From Sphingomonas colocasiae (GTDB lineage: Bacteria > Pseudomonadota > Alphaproteobacteria > Sphingomonadales > Sphingomonadaceae): DNA of 64,000 nucleotides. The notes beneath the pieces were generated by a model, which saw only the letters and a program-made list of their open reading frames with translations, was not told the origin of the DNA and searched no databases. Of this stretch, positions 24,639 through 34,218 are shown one piece after another. Where the stretch lies: positions 186,001 to 250,000 of the forward strand of contig NZ_JAINVV010000006.1 of NCBI RefSeq assembly GCF_019880585.1. The letters run 5' to 3'. Numbering within the stretch: position 1 is the first letter of the stretch; every line of letters begins with the position of its first letter. The position numbers were made by a program, and so were the translations under genes.

Positions 24639-26930
24639 TCAGAAGACGAACCGGCCGGACACGCCGTAGAGCCGCGGCGGCGCGTAGATGTTCATCGTCG
24701 CGCCGTTCGTCGTCTGATAGGGGACCGCCGCGACGCTATAGGCCTTGTCGAACATGTTCTGGACGAAGGCGGAGATTTCCCAGGGGCCATCGGCCGGGCC
24801 GAAGCTGATACGCGCATTGGCCAGCGCATAGGCCGGCTGGCGCGTCGCGGGATAGTCGATCAGATTGAGCCGGGTCGCGCTCAGCCATTTCACATCACCC
24901 TGCGTCGTCAGACGGTACTCTCCGATCGGCCAGACCTTGCGTCCATACAGGGTCAGCGTCCGCTTCGGCGCGTTGGGCAACGCCTGGCGGCTGAGCGTGA
25001 CCGTGCCCGCCAGCGGGTTGAGCACCTCGACCGGATCGGTCCGCGTGTCGAGCAGTGCTCCCGCCGCACCGATATCCAGCGTCGAAGTGACGCGTGCCCG
25101 CGCCTCCAGCTCGGCGCCGTAGATCCGCGCGTCGCTGTTGAAGGTCAGCGTCGACGTGCCGAGCTGGCTGAACAGCTGTACGCCCTTATAATCGTAATAG
25201 AAGAGGCTGCCGTTGATCGTCAGCCGCCGGTCGACAAGGCTCAGCTTGAACCCGGCTTCATAGTCGGTCAGCACCTCGTCGTCGAAGCGCGTCTGTGCAA
25301 CGGTGTAGAAAGCGGTGGTCCCGGCATTGAAGCCGCCGGCCTTGGTGCCGCGCGAAACGCCGGCATAGAGCAATGCGTCCGCGGACGGTTCGTAGCTCAG
25401 CTGGATCTTGCCGTCCCAATTGCCGGTCGACCGCACCGGCCGCGCACCCGGCACCGATGCATTATAGCCGGTGCCCTGGACGATATCGGGATTGTCGAGA
25501 CCGAAAATCCCGCATCCGGCACCCAGGCAGGCGGTGCGATAATCGATGGTCTTGCGATCCCAGGTGTAGCGCAGTCCGCCGACAAGCTTGAGCCGCTCCG
25601 CCAGCCTCACCTCGCCCTGCCCGAAGAACGCGATCGATCGTGTCCTGAGCGTCCAGCGGTTCGATGCGAGTGCCTGAAAATCCGGATCGGTCGGATAGAA
25701 GCTGAAGCCGCTGTCATATCTGCCGTGGATATTCAGATAATAGGCACCCAGCAGCCATTGCCCCCAGTCGCCCTTCCCGGTCAGCCGCAACTCCTGCTGG
25801 ACGTCGCGCGCCTTCGCCCCCTGTTCGAACCGCAGATAATCGAGCGACGTGCCGTCGGAATCCTCGTCGCGATACGCCTTGTCGAGATGGCTGTAGGAGG
25901 TGACCGACGTCAGCGTGATATCATCCGACAGCTTCAGATTGGCGGTGAGCGTGGCGCCATAGCTGGTCCGCTTCAGCCCGCCTCCATCACGATCATTCTG
26001 GATTGTATAGCGGCCGCCGGCGGCGACGTCGCCGCTCAGGCAGTCGGTGGCGCCGGCACCGACCCCGGTGCCGAAGAAGGCAGAGCAGAAAGCCGCGAAA
26101 TCGGGCCCGCTGCCATTGACGTAGAGCCCGGTGACCGGATCGGGATAGCCCGGTTGCGCCCGGTTCGGAATGGTCGACACAGTGTCGCGCGAATAGCGGG
26201 CGATCAGCCCGATATCGCTGCCCCCAGCGAATTCCTTGTAGAGCTGCCCGCGCGCGCTCACATTGTCGCCGTCGCCTTTGCGGGTGCCGGTGGTGATATT
26301 GCGAAAATAACCATCATGCCGGTCGCGCACGACGCTCAGGCGGCCCAACACACCGCCACCGATCGGCCCGCTGATCGCCCCTTCGGCGCGCAGCGCCTTG
26401 TAGTTGCCGTAGGAAAGCTGGCCATAGCCCGAGAGTTGTTCGGTCGGCCTGGCGCTGATCAGCTGGACGACGCCGCCCGTCGCATTCCGCCCGAACAATG
26501 TTCCTTGCGGACCGCGCAACACCTCGACCCGTTCGAGATCGAAGAGGTTGGCGCCCACCGCGCTCAGATAGGGGACATAGGATCCGTCGGTGAACACCGC
26601 GACCGGCGATTCCTGGTGATCGCTGAAATCGAACTGCGAGACGCCGCGCAGCGTGAAGATCGTGAAGACCGGGTTGCCATAATCGCTCACCGTCAGATTG
26701 GGTACGATCCTGCCCAGCGCGACCGAGGATATGATGTTCTGTTCGCGTAACTGCGCGGCAGACGCCACCGCGACCGAGATGGGCACATCCTGCAGATCCT
26801 GCGCGCGCTTCTGTGCCGTCACGACGATCACCTCGTCGTCGGCGGATGTCGCCGGGTCCTGGGCGAGAGCCGGCGCGGCGGCAAGAAGCGAGGTTCCGGC
26901 GAGCAGGATGCTCCAATGCGGTGCGGACAT
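24639..26930 (-). CDS. TonB-dependent outer-membrane receptor
   Basis: From ATG 26930 the product has 763 residues: a signal peptide (about 1-24, ending APALAQ), a TonB box (DEVIVVTAQKR, about 33-43), a plug domain (about 48-155; DLERVEVLRGPQGTLFGRN, then ATGGVVQLI), and a 22-strand barrel ending in Phe (YGVSGRFVF). The start with AAGGGG upstream is preferred to ATG 26957. It resembles the organic-substrate receptors abundant in sphingomonads more than siderophore receptors. Operon position before DUF917 and hydantoinase genes suggests it imports their substrate. The barrel carries paired cysteines (FCSAFFG, ATDCLSG; ACLGAGCG), which probably form loop disulfides. Confidence 0.93.
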   Translation of the reverse strand: MSAPHWSILLAGTSLLAAAPALAQDPATSADDEVIVVTAQKRAQDLQDVPISVAVASAAQLREQNIISSVALGRIVPNLTVSDYGNPVFTIFTLRGVSQFDFSDHQESPVAVFTDGSYVPYLSAVGANLFDLERVEVLRGPQGTLFGRNATGGVVQLISARPTEQLSGYGQLSYGNYKALRAEGAISGPIGGGVLGRLSVVRDRHDGYFRNITTGTRKGDGDNVSARGQLYKEFAGGSDIGLIARYSRDTVSTIPNRAQPGYPDPVTGLYVNGSGPDFAAFCSAFFGTGVGAGATDCLSGDVAAGGRYTIQNDRDGGGLKRTSYGATLTANLKLSDDITLTSVTSYSHLDKAYRDEDSDGTSLDYLRFEQGAKARDVQQELRLTGKGDWGQWLLGAYYLNIHGRYDSGFSFYPTDPDFQALASNRWTLRTRSIAFFGQGEVRLAERLKLVGGLRYTWDRKTIDYRTACLGAGCGIFGLDNPDIVQGTGYNASVPGARPVRSTGNWDGKIQLSYEPSADALLYAGVSRGTKAGGFNAGTTAFYTVAQTRFDDEVLTDYEAGFKLSLVDRRLTINGSLFYYDYKGVQLFSQLGTSTLTFNSDARIYGAELEARARVTSTLDIGAAGALLDTRTDPVEVLNPLAGTVTLSRQALPNAPKRTLTLYGRKVWPIGEYRLTTQGDVKWLSATRLNLIDYPATRQPAYALANARISFGPADGPWEISAFVQNMFDKAYSVAAVPYQTTNGATMNIYAPPRLYGVSGRFVF

Positions 26931-27019
26931 GGCTGACGACCCCTTGATGACGTGCATCGACAGTGGACCGGTGCGGCCTCAAAGCCATTGAGGACGGAAC
27001 GTAGGGGGTATTGAATTGA

Positions 27020-29476
27020 TTAGTAGGGGGGCATGATCGCCAACCCCGCTTCATGAAGTCTGGCGCAGGCCTCTTCCCGGCTGCCGACGTTCATCTGTGC
27101 GTAGGCGCGCTTGAGATGGTAGCGCACGCCATGCGGGGACAGCCCGAGTGCCAGCCCGATCTCCTTGTCGGTCATGCCTTTCGAAAGCGCGGTCAGCACT
27201 TCTCGCGCGCGTGGCGTGAGGAGATGATCCGCCGCAGCGGCATGACAGCCGTCCGACCGGCCGATCGCGGCCGCCATTTCGGCGCGCATGCCGCGATTGG
27301 CCGGATCGGCGAGAGAAGCGTAGCGTGCCTTGCATCGGCCGAGATCGTTGATCACCGCATGGGACATCCCGGCCGCCAGCAGCAGGGCTGTGCCCTGGTC
27401 CGGTATCGCCTGGTCGAGCAGGGCGCGCGCCTCCAGGCATGCTTCTACCTCCCGCCAGGAACGCACCAGAATGTCGTTGCTCTCCAGCGAAGCGTAAGCG
27501 GATATCGCGTCGCGCGCGGCGGCTGTGTCTCCGCCCAGCATGTGAATGATCGCGCGCTGATGTTCGATGACGAAGACCAGCGGCTCGACGCCCTCGCGCC
27601 GCGCATAGAGCAGCCCGGCGTCGAGCAGCGCCACCGCGCCCTGGGCGTCGCCCGCGAGCATCAGTTTTTCCGAGTAGGTCCGGAAAGCAGCGGCGAAGAG
27701 ATCGGGCCATCCCTCCAGCGACGGAAGCTCGCGACAGATTGTGCGCAGCCTGCCCATCGCGTCGAATTTGCGCGGATCCTCCTCATGGTCGAGCTCGATG
27801 AGGAAGGTATCGAGCACGACGCGCAGCCTGACATCGGCGCGAAGCACGTCGCGATAATCGCGCGCGATCCGGTTGAAGATCTCGCGCGCCAGCGATCGTC
27901 GCCCCGCGATCGCCTCGATCACCGCCAGGTCGCAATGATGGTAGAAAGTCGCATAGCGGCCTTCAAAATCGCGGCATGAGGCGATACCGTCGAGCGCGGC
28001 CGCGCGTGCCTCGGCGATCCTGCCCATACTCTGGGCGGCCTGTGTCCTCACCGCGGCGATCCAGCTGCGGGCCTCAGGTAACCGCGCCGACCAGCGTTCC
28101 GCCAGCTGCTCCATCAGGACCAGGTCGCTTGGCGAAGCCAGCTTGCCCTGGTGAATATTGAGCAGCGCCTTCGCGACGAAGAAATGCGCATTCTCCTCGG
28201 CGACGAGAGACGGCTTTGTAGAAACGGCCTTCCCCGCGACCTTCTCGACGAGCAAATTCGCGTCGTTGATCCGACCGTTCTTCAGCAGGCTGATCGCACA
28301 GGCGCTGGCGATGCGGATGTCTCGCTCGACGACATCGGGCGGGATCAGCTGGATGATCTTCTCCAACTCGGAAATGCCCTGTCCCAGAAAGATCTCCAGC
28401 GGATCCCACGCATCGATGATGCTGGCGATGCATGCGTCATCGCCGATTTCAACGGCGAAGCGCATCGCCGCGACATAGTCGGCCCGGTCGAACAGGTCGG
28501 CAAATGCCGTTCGCCTGATCGCGACCGCCTCACCGGGCATCGGATCGGGCGCCAGGCGGGCGAGCAGCGGATTGACCGACAGGCCCAGTCCGTCCCGAAC
28601 CTGGTTCGCCGCGACCAGCGTCAGGTCCGTCAGCCGCGACAATGATGCCGCGCCGCCCAGGCGTCGTGCCAGCGGAAGGTCGAACGCGCGCAATGCGGTG
28701 AGCTTCGTCAGCAAGCCAAAGTCGTCCTGCGTCAGCAGCGGTGCCAGATGCTTGCGGGCAAACGCCCCGATCAGGGCGTCCGCCATCGCGGGCGTGATCG
28801 AACAGCGATATTGATCGGTCAGTATATTGACCAGCCTCGGCCAGCCCTGTGATTGTCGCAGCAGTGCCCGCGCACGACGCATCGAAATGCTGCGTCCGCA
28901 CAAGTCCTTCACCTCTTCGAGGGTGAAACGAAGATCGGTGGCACCGAGTGCGAGATCGGCATGGCCGGCAAGCGTCTCGTCGGCGATGCGGAGCGAGCAG
29001 ATGATCGAGAGATTGCGTGGAGCCAGCCGGAACAGGGGCTGGAGGACACTGTCGCGTATCTCCGCGCCCCACCGATCGACATCGTCGAGGATCAGGCAAA
29101 GCTGGGTCTCTCGAGCAGCGACGGCGGCGAGGAGACCCTGCACGGCACGACCGAGTGCCTGCTCCGCCAGTTCGAACAGCGGCTGGTGATCGATCTCCAG
29201 GCCCGCCGCCAAATAGGCGACGATCGTCGCCGGATCATCGACCGGATCCGCGGCGAGCCAGGCGGCATCCATGCCTCCGCGCCTCGCCCGCCGGAATCGC
29301 TCCGACAAGAGACCGGTCTTTCCGAAGCCCGGGGGTGCGGCGACGACTATGCGCCGAACGCCCGGGGTCGAAGTCGCCGCTAAAAGTCGAGGCCGCTCCG
29401 CAGAGGGCCCCAGGGAGGATGCTGGTCTCAGCCTGTCCCGGATTAGCCAGGATGGCGACTGCCCGACAGGTCGCAT
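27020..29476 (-). CDS. LuxR-type regulator of the large ATP-binding (MalT-like) class
   Basis: The 818-residue protein has a Walker A at about 44-53 (VVAAPPGFGKTG), a Walker B (LCLILDDVDRW, about 128-138), a long helical repeat region, and a C-terminal LuxR helix-turn-helix at about 755-805 (LTPRAREVLTALSKGMTDKE, IGLALGLSPHGVRYHLKRAY). MalT-type proteins are ATP-dependent activators that respond to an inducer. It lies directly upstream of the receptor/DUF917 operon on the same strand with a 90-base gap, so it is the probable activator of that operon. The ATG at 29476 lacks a strong ribosome site, consistent with low expression. Confidence 0.9.
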   Translation of the reverse strand: MRPVGQSPSWLIRDRLRPASSLGPSAERPRLLAATSTPGVRRIVVAAPPGFGKTGLLSERFRRARRGGMDAAWLAADPVDDPATIVAYLAAGLEIDHQPLFELAEQALGRAVQGLLAAVAARETQLCLILDDVDRWGAEIRDSVLQPLFRLAPRNLSIICSLRIADETLAGHADLALGATDLRFTLEEVKDLCGRSISMRRARALLRQSQGWPRLVNILTDQYRCSITPAMADALIGAFARKHLAPLLTQDDFGLLTKLTALRAFDLPLARRLGGAASLSRLTDLTLVAANQVRDGLGLSVNPLLARLAPDPMPGEAVAIRRTAFADLFDRADYVAAMRFAVEIGDDACIASIIDAWDPLEIFLGQGISELEKIIQLIPPDVVERDIRIASACAISLLKNGRINDANLLVEKVAGKAVSTKPSLVAEENAHFFVAKALLNIHQGKLASPSDLVLMEQLAERWSARLPEARSWIAAVRTQAAQSMGRIAEARAAALDGIASCRDFEGRYATFYHHCDLAVIEAIAGRRSLAREIFNRIARDYRDVLRADVRLRVVLDTFLIELDHEEDPRKFDAMGRLRTICRELPSLEGWPDLFAAAFRTYSEKLMLAGDAQGAVALLDAGLLYARREGVEPLVFVIEHQRAIIHMLGGDTAAARDAISAYASLESNDILVRSWREVEACLEARALLDQAIPDQGTALLLAAGMSHAVINDLGRCKARYASLADPANRGMRAEMAAAIGRSDGCHAAAADHLLTPRAREVLTALSKGMTDKEIGLALGLSPHGVRYHLKRAYAQMNVGSREEACARLHEAGLAIMPPY

Positions 29477-29764
29477 CAGCCGAGGCTAGGGAGACGCGAC
29501 GAGGATTGCAATCGCGACGGCATCAAACGTACCGGCCTTGTCAGCTCCAACGGAAATCCTGTTCGCGCCGGTCGTCCGCATCCAGCGCGACCGCCGGTCG
29601 CACCGGGCATTCGCCCCTGTCCGATGCCCGCCGGAACCCGTCCGACGGTTTGCGATCAAACGGACGGCCCAGGCACGAGGTGACCGGCAGCTTCGGTCCG
29701 TTCGACAGGCGGGCCGCCGGAACGGAACGGCCGCCGGACGGTTCATCTGACGAAGGAGTCGGAC
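29477..29764. other. 288-bp divergent intergenic region with a hairpin
   Basis: The region separates the LuxR-type regulator from the small membrane protein gene. It contains an imperfect hairpin at 29638-29667 (CCGTCCG, four-base bulge, TTTG, loop, CAAACGGACGG) and many CCG/CGG repeats. There is GGAAC-N16-GGTT about 30 bases before the ATG at 29765, a weak match to a stress promoter. No coding sequence is supported. Confidence 0.5.
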
Positions 29765-29989
29765 ATGCATCACGAGCGCGCAGACGGGGAAGACGTTATC
29801 CACGTATCGACGACCGAGGCTCGCAGCGCCTCGCGGAGCCGGCTCAATCGCAACGTTCTCTTGGTCAGTTTGCCCCTTGTGGTGCTCTTCCTGGCAGCGA
29901 TCGTGGTCTTCGGTTTTCTGGACACGTCCCAGTCCGGGGCTGATGATGTGAACGGGGTCAACCGTGCGCAGTCTGCACCCGCCTCCTGA
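29765..29989 (+). CDS. Small single-pass membrane protein
   Basis: The 74-residue product has a charged N-terminus (about 1-28), one membrane helix (about 29-52; NVLLVSLPLVVLFLAAIVVF) and a short polar tail. I recognise no family. The ATG has GAAGGAG eight bases upstream, a strong ribosome site. It sits upstream of the universal stress protein and Mrp genes on the same strand and may be a stress-related accessory protein (inference from neighbours only). Confidence 0.7.
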   Translation: MHHERADGEDVIHVSTTEARSASRSRLNRNVLLVSLPLVVLFLAAIVVFGFLDTSQSGADDVNGVNRAQSAPAS

Positions 29990-30298
29990 TCGCGATGCAT
30001 AACAGGCAGCGCGATGAAGCGTGCGATCACCCGGGCACCTCGGTCCGCCATTGAGCAGCCCCCAAGGGACGGCGCGGGATGCACCGACTGAACATCGCTT
30101 TTCACAAGGACGTCCGATACCGTTCGAGACCAACCCGGCCCGGGGCGAACGTTCGCCGACCTCCGACAATGCGCCCGGACATGCGACGATGGCGACTGTT
30201 CCGTGCGGTTGCCGCGAAGTCGCGGACGACCGGAACGACCTCGTGGCGGCATCATTCCACAGTCGATGCCCATTGGCTGACTTACCCGAAGGACGATG
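29990..30298. other. Intergenic region of about 300 bp before the universal stress protein gene
   Basis: There is no convincing gene. An open frame from 30079 overlaps the following gene and resembles nothing known. The only signal I see is the stress-type promoter near its end, listed separately. Confidence 0.5.
30232..30256 (+). promoter_or_regulatory. Possible EcfG-type stress promoter before the universal stress protein gene
   Basis: GGAAC (30232-30236), 16 bases, then CATT (30253-30256). General-stress sigma promoters in alphaproteobacteria follow GGAAC-N16/17-C(G/A)TT. It ends about 42 bases before the ATG at 30299. This is a single near match, but the gene type fits. Confidence 0.45.
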
Positions 30299-31171
30299 AT
30301 GGAACCGACGACGAGCGGCGAATTCCCGCGGACGCTTCTCCTGGCCACCGACCTGAGCTGCCGCTGCGATCGTGCGCTCGATCGTGCAGTCGGGTTGGCC
30401 AGGGCCTGGGGCGCGCGCTTGATCGCGGCAACGGTCATCGAACCCGACCCCGGCGAATTCATGGAAAGGGACCGCCCGACGCGCATGACGAAGGCGGAAC
30501 GTGCCAGACGGACGCTCGAATCGTATCTGGGCGATACGGACCTGCCCGTTGAGATCATGGTCGCGACCGGCGAGCCGGCTGCCGAACTGCTGTCGATCAG
30601 CGAAAGCCGAGGTTGCGATTTCCTCGTCACCGGAATTGCGCGCAACGACACGCTGGGCAGCCTGCTGCTCGGCGGCACCGCGAAACGCCTGATCAGCAAC
30701 GCCACCGTTCCCGCTCTCATCGTCCAGGAACGCGCAGCAGGCATTTACCGGAACATCGTTGTCGCGGCCGGCAGGACGGATGTTGCCCAGGCGGCGATCC
30801 TGGCTTCGGCGCGATTGTTTCCCGAGGCGCGCATTACGCTCCTCCATGCGCGCGATGCCCCCGTCGCAGCCGGAATTGCGCCCGATTCGGGGAACAGCGA
30901 GGACCAGGCACTGGCCGACACCATGCGCGCGGACATCTCCGCGGACCCACGGATCGGAGCCGAGCTCGGCGCTCGCCTCGAGGTGGTGGTCGCGGCGGGC
31001 TCGATCGAGAGCCTGATCGGCGAATTCACCGAGGACCACGCAGCCGATCTGACCATTGTCGCAAGTCGCGGTCGTGGCGCGATCTTCGAGGCGCTTGTGG
31101 GCAGCACCGAACACAAGCTGCTCGACAGTCATTCGGGAGATCTCCTCATCGTCAGGAGTGGCCGAAACTAG
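30299..31171 (+). CDS. Universal stress protein, tandem UspA domains
   Basis: The 290-residue protein has two UspA folds. Domain 1 spans about 10-140 (TLLLATDLSCRCDRALDRAV, then GCDFLVTGIARNDTLGSLLL, GGTAKRLISNATVPALIV). Domain 2 spans about 145-288 (YRNIVVAAGRTDVAQAAILA, then ADLTIVASRGRGAIFEALVG, STEHKLLDSHSGDLLIV). The G-x2-G-x9-G-S/T pattern for ATP is partly kept. Of the two adjacent ATGs the second (30299) is better spaced from AAGGA. It is the gene before the Mrp antiporter and may be co-expressed under stress. Confidence 0.9.
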   Translation: MEPTTSGEFPRTLLLATDLSCRCDRALDRAVGLARAWGARLIAATVIEPDPGEFMERDRPTRMTKAERARRTLESYLGDTDLPVEIMVATGEPAAELLSISESRGCDFLVTGIARNDTLGSLLLGGTAKRLISNATVPALIVQERAAGIYRNIVVAAGRTDVAQAAILASARLFPEARITLLHARDAPVAAGIAPDSGNSEDQALADTMRADISADPRIGAELGARLEVVVAAGSIESLIGEFTEDHAADLTIVASRGRGAIFEALVGSTEHKLLDSHSGDLLIVRSGRN

Positions 31172-31284
31172 CGCCGGAATCGGCCAAAAGATCGGGTGAC
31201 CATCGCCCACCGCTTGCCCCGCAGCGTCAAGCCTCTCTAAGGCAGGAGCCACGCCCAACCGTCAGCAGGAGGTCTCGTTCATCC

Positions 31285-34218
31285 ATGCACGACACGCACT
31301 ATCTGCTGGCGGTGCTCTGCCTCCCGTTCCTCGGAAGCGTGATCGCAGCGGCATTGCCCCAGGCCGGCCGGAACTGGGCGTCGGCGATTGCGGGAACGAT
31401 CGCACTCGCGGGTTTTGCGCTTGTCGCCGCCTTTTACCCCGCCGTCGCCGCGGGCGAGGTCATTCGCCACCAAGCCCCCTGGCTACCCTCACTCGGCCTC
31501 CAGTTCACGCTGAGGCTTGACGGCTTTACCTGGCTGTTCGCGCTGCTAGTCCTGGCGATCGGCGCGCTGGTGATCCTTTACGCACGCTATTACATGTCGC
31601 CGAAGGACCCGGTGCCTCGGTTCTTCGCTTTTCTCCAGGCATTCATGGGCGCGATGCTTGGCATCGTTCTTTCGGGAAATCTGATCCAGCTCGCCTTTTT
31701 CTGGGAATTGACCAGCCTCTTCTCCTTCTTGCTCATCGGATATTGGCACCACAACCAGGGAGCCCGCGACGGCGCAAGAATGGCGCTGATCGTGACCGGC
31801 TTCGGCGGCGTCTGCATGCTGGTAGGCTTCCTCCTGATCGGCCGGATGGCGGGAAGCTATGACGTCGATGCCGTACTCGCGGCCGGGCCGGCGATCCGTT
31901 CACACGAAGCCTATCTCCCGGCCCTGATCCTCGTCCTTCTCGGCGCCTTCACGAAGAGCGCGCAGGTTCCCTTCCACTTCTGGCTCCCGCACGCCATGGC
32001 CGCGCCGACGCCCGTCTCGGCCTATCTCCACTCGGCGACGATGGTGAAGGCCGGCATCTTCCTGCTCATACTGCTGTGGCCCGTCCTGTCGGGCACGGAG
32101 AGCTGGTACCTGATCGTGACGACCGCAGGGCTTGCCACATTGCTGGTCGGCGCCTGGTCGGCCATTTTCCAGCAAGACCTCAAGGGCCTGCTCGCATATT
32201 CAACGATCAGCCATCTCGGCCTGATCACGCTGCTGCTCGGGCTCGGCAGCCCGCTGGCCGCCGTCGCGGCGATCTTCCACACGATCAATCACGCGACCTT
32301 CAAGGCCTCGTTGTTCATGGCGGTCGGCATCATAGATCATGAAACCGGCACGCGCGACTTCAGGCGGCTAAGCGGCCTCGCGAAGTTCATGCCCGTCACG
32401 GCGACCCTGGCGATGGTCGCAGCCGCGGCAATGGCGGGGGTGCCGCTTCTCAACGGGTTCCTGTCGAAGGAAATGTTCCTGGCCGAAGCGCTCGAGGCCC
32501 ATAGCGGAACGGTCATCGACGTCGTCCTGCCGTATCTCGCGACACTCGCAAGCGCGTTCAGCGTTTTCTATTCGATCCGCTTCATTCACAAGACCTTCTT
32601 CGGACCCGCGCCGACGAATATCCCGCGCATACCGCACGAGGCGCCGCACTGGATGCGTGTACCCATCGAGATCCTGGTGCTCGCGTGCCTTCTCGTCGGC
32701 GTCTTGCCAGCTCTCACCATCGGCCCATTTCTCGGGATCGCGGTCGAAGCGGTGCTCGCCGAACGGACCCCCGCCTACAGCCTCTCGATCTGGCATGGCT
32801 TCAATCTTCCGCTGCTCATGAGTGTCACCGCCCTTGTCGGCGGAGGGCTTGCCTATTCGCGTTTCGGCTCCCGCCTCGACACGATCGAGCGGTCGCCGGT
32901 GATCGGTCGGCTCAGGGCGAGACGCACGTTCGAGGCGGTGCTCGCCGCGATCGTCGATACGGCTCGCGCACTTCACCGGACGCTCGGTACACGACGCCTG
33001 CAGGTCCAGCTGCGCCTCCTCATCGGCACCGCGATCCTTCTCGGCTCGCTGCCCTTCCTGTTCCTCGGCTACAGCGTCGGCCCCGTCCCGATCAGCCTGA
33101 TCGATCCCGTCTTCGCGCTTCTCTGGCTCATCGGCGGCCTGTGCGCAATCGGTGCCGCATGGCAGGCCAAATTCCACCGGCTGGTCGCATTGTCGCTGAT
33201 CGGCGGTGCCGGACTGGCGACCAGCATCAGCTTCATCTGGCTCTCGGCCCCGGACCTCGGCCTGACGCAACTCCTCGTGGAAATCGTGACACTCGTGCTT
33301 CTTCTTCTGGGTCTGCGATGGCTTCCCCTCCGCAAGCCGGATGTCTGGACCCAGGCCCGGGTGCCGCTCATGGTCCAGCTGCGACGCGCCCGCGACCTCA
33401 TCATCGCGCTCCTCGGCGGGCTCGGAATGGCGGCCCTCTCCTATGCGATGATGACGCGTCCGCGCACCGACAGCATCTCGCGCTATTTCGTCGAAAATGC
33501 CTATCCCGAGGGCGGCGGCGCAAATGTCGTCAACGTGATCCTCGTCGATTTCCGGGGCTTCGACACATTGGGGGAGATCACGGTCCTCGCCATCGTGGCA
33601 TTGACGGTCTTCACGCTCCTGCGCCGCTTTCGCCCGGCGCCTGAAAGCATCGAGCTCCCGCATCAACAGCAGCGTCAGAACGATTTCGACCACGCCGAAG
33701 AAGATCGCGCCCACGGCGACACGCTCGCGCATTATTTGTTCGTGCCGCGGATCATCATGCAGTGGCTGTTCCCCTTGATCCTGACCTTCTCCGTCTATCT
33801 TTTGATGCGCGGACATGATCTGCCGGGCGGCGGCTTTGCCGGCGGCGTGACAGCCTCGATCGCGATCCTGCTCCTCTATATGGCGGGCGGGACGCGATGG
33901 GTCGAAGCGCGCCTCGACATCAGGCCGCTCAGATGGATCAGCGCAGGACTGCTGATCGCGGCCGGAACCGGAGCAGCAGCCTGGCTTTTCGGCCGGCCTT
34001 TCCTCACAAGCTATTTCACCTATCTGCCGGTGCCGCTGATCGGCGACGTTCCGGTTGCCAGCGCCCTGGTTTTCGACATCGGCGTGTTCACCGTTGTCGT
34101 GGGAACGACCGTACTGATCCTGATCGCGCTCGCGCACCAGTCAATCCGGTCGCCGCTCAAGAAGAAAAAGCCGGCCGGCGAGGTGAACCTGGTCGATGCG
34201 CCGGAAGGCGGAAACTGA
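31285..34218 (+). CDS. mrpA: MrpA subunit (MrpA-MrpB fusion) of Mrp-type cation/proton antiporter
   Basis: The 977-residue membrane protein combines an NADH-dehydrogenase-like antiporter core (about 105-400; FFWELTSLFSFLLIGYWHH, FTKSAQVPFHFWLPHAMAAP, SAYLHSATMVKAGIF) with the MrpA C-terminal region and a fused MrpB domain (about 820-950; LILTFSVYLLMRGHDLPGGG). Such A-B fusions are the PhaAB form known from rhizobia. The Mrp complex exchanges Na+ or K+ for protons and supports pH and salt tolerance. ATG 31285 has AGGAGG upstream. The stop overlaps the mrpC start by one base. Confidence 0.95.
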   Translation: MHDTHYLLAVLCLPFLGSVIAAALPQAGRNWASAIAGTIALAGFALVAAFYPAVAAGEVIRHQAPWLPSLGLQFTLRLDGFTWLFALLVLAIGALVILYARYYMSPKDPVPRFFAFLQAFMGAMLGIVLSGNLIQLAFFWELTSLFSFLLIGYWHHNQGARDGARMALIVTGFGGVCMLVGFLLIGRMAGSYDVDAVLAAGPAIRSHEAYLPALILVLLGAFTKSAQVPFHFWLPHAMAAPTPVSAYLHSATMVKAGIFLLILLWPVLSGTESWYLIVTTAGLATLLVGAWSAIFQQDLKGLLAYSTISHLGLITLLLGLGSPLAAVAAIFHTINHATFKASLFMAVGIIDHETGTRDFRRLSGLAKFMPVTATLAMVAAAAMAGVPLLNGFLSKEMFLAEALEAHSGTVIDVVLPYLATLASAFSVFYSIRFIHKTFFGPAPTNIPRIPHEAPHWMRVPIEILVLACLLVGVLPALTIGPFLGIAVEAVLAERTPAYSLSIWHGFNLPLLMSVTALVGGGLAYSRFGSRLDTIERSPVIGRLRARRTFEAVLAAIVDTARALHRTLGTRRLQVQLRLLIGTAILLGSLPFLFLGYSVGPVPISLIDPVFALLWLIGGLCAIGAAWQAKFHRLVALSLIGGAGLATSISFIWLSAPDLGLTQLLVEIVTLVLLLLGLRWLPLRKPDVWTQARVPLMVQLRRARDLIIALLGGLGMAALSYAMMTRPRTDSISRYFVENAYPEGGGANVVNVILVDFRGFDTLGEITVLAIVALTVFTLLRRFRPAPESIELPHQQQRQNDFDHAEEDRAHGDTLAHYLFVPRIIMQWLFPLILTFSVYLLMRGHDLPGGGFAGGVTASIAILLLYMAGGTRWVEARLDIRPLRWISAGLLIAAGTGAAAWLFGRPFLTSYFTYLPVPLIGDVPVASALVFDIGVFTVVVGTTVLILIALAHQSIRSPLKKKKPAGEVNLVDAPEGGN

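Noticed and set aside
24588-26750. Long plus-strand open frame of about 720 codons opposite the TonB-dependent receptor
   Set aside because: It is an antisense frame of a clear receptor gene; GC-rich codon bias removes stops from this frame.
29486-31258. Minus-strand open frame of 590 codons over the universal stress protein gene
   Set aside because: It covers the intergenic region and the stress protein gene on the wrong strand, with no recognisable domain.
32368-34137. Long minus-strand open frame of about 590 codons opposite mrpA
   Set aside because: Antisense of a strongly conserved antiporter gene; very charged composition with no domain pattern.
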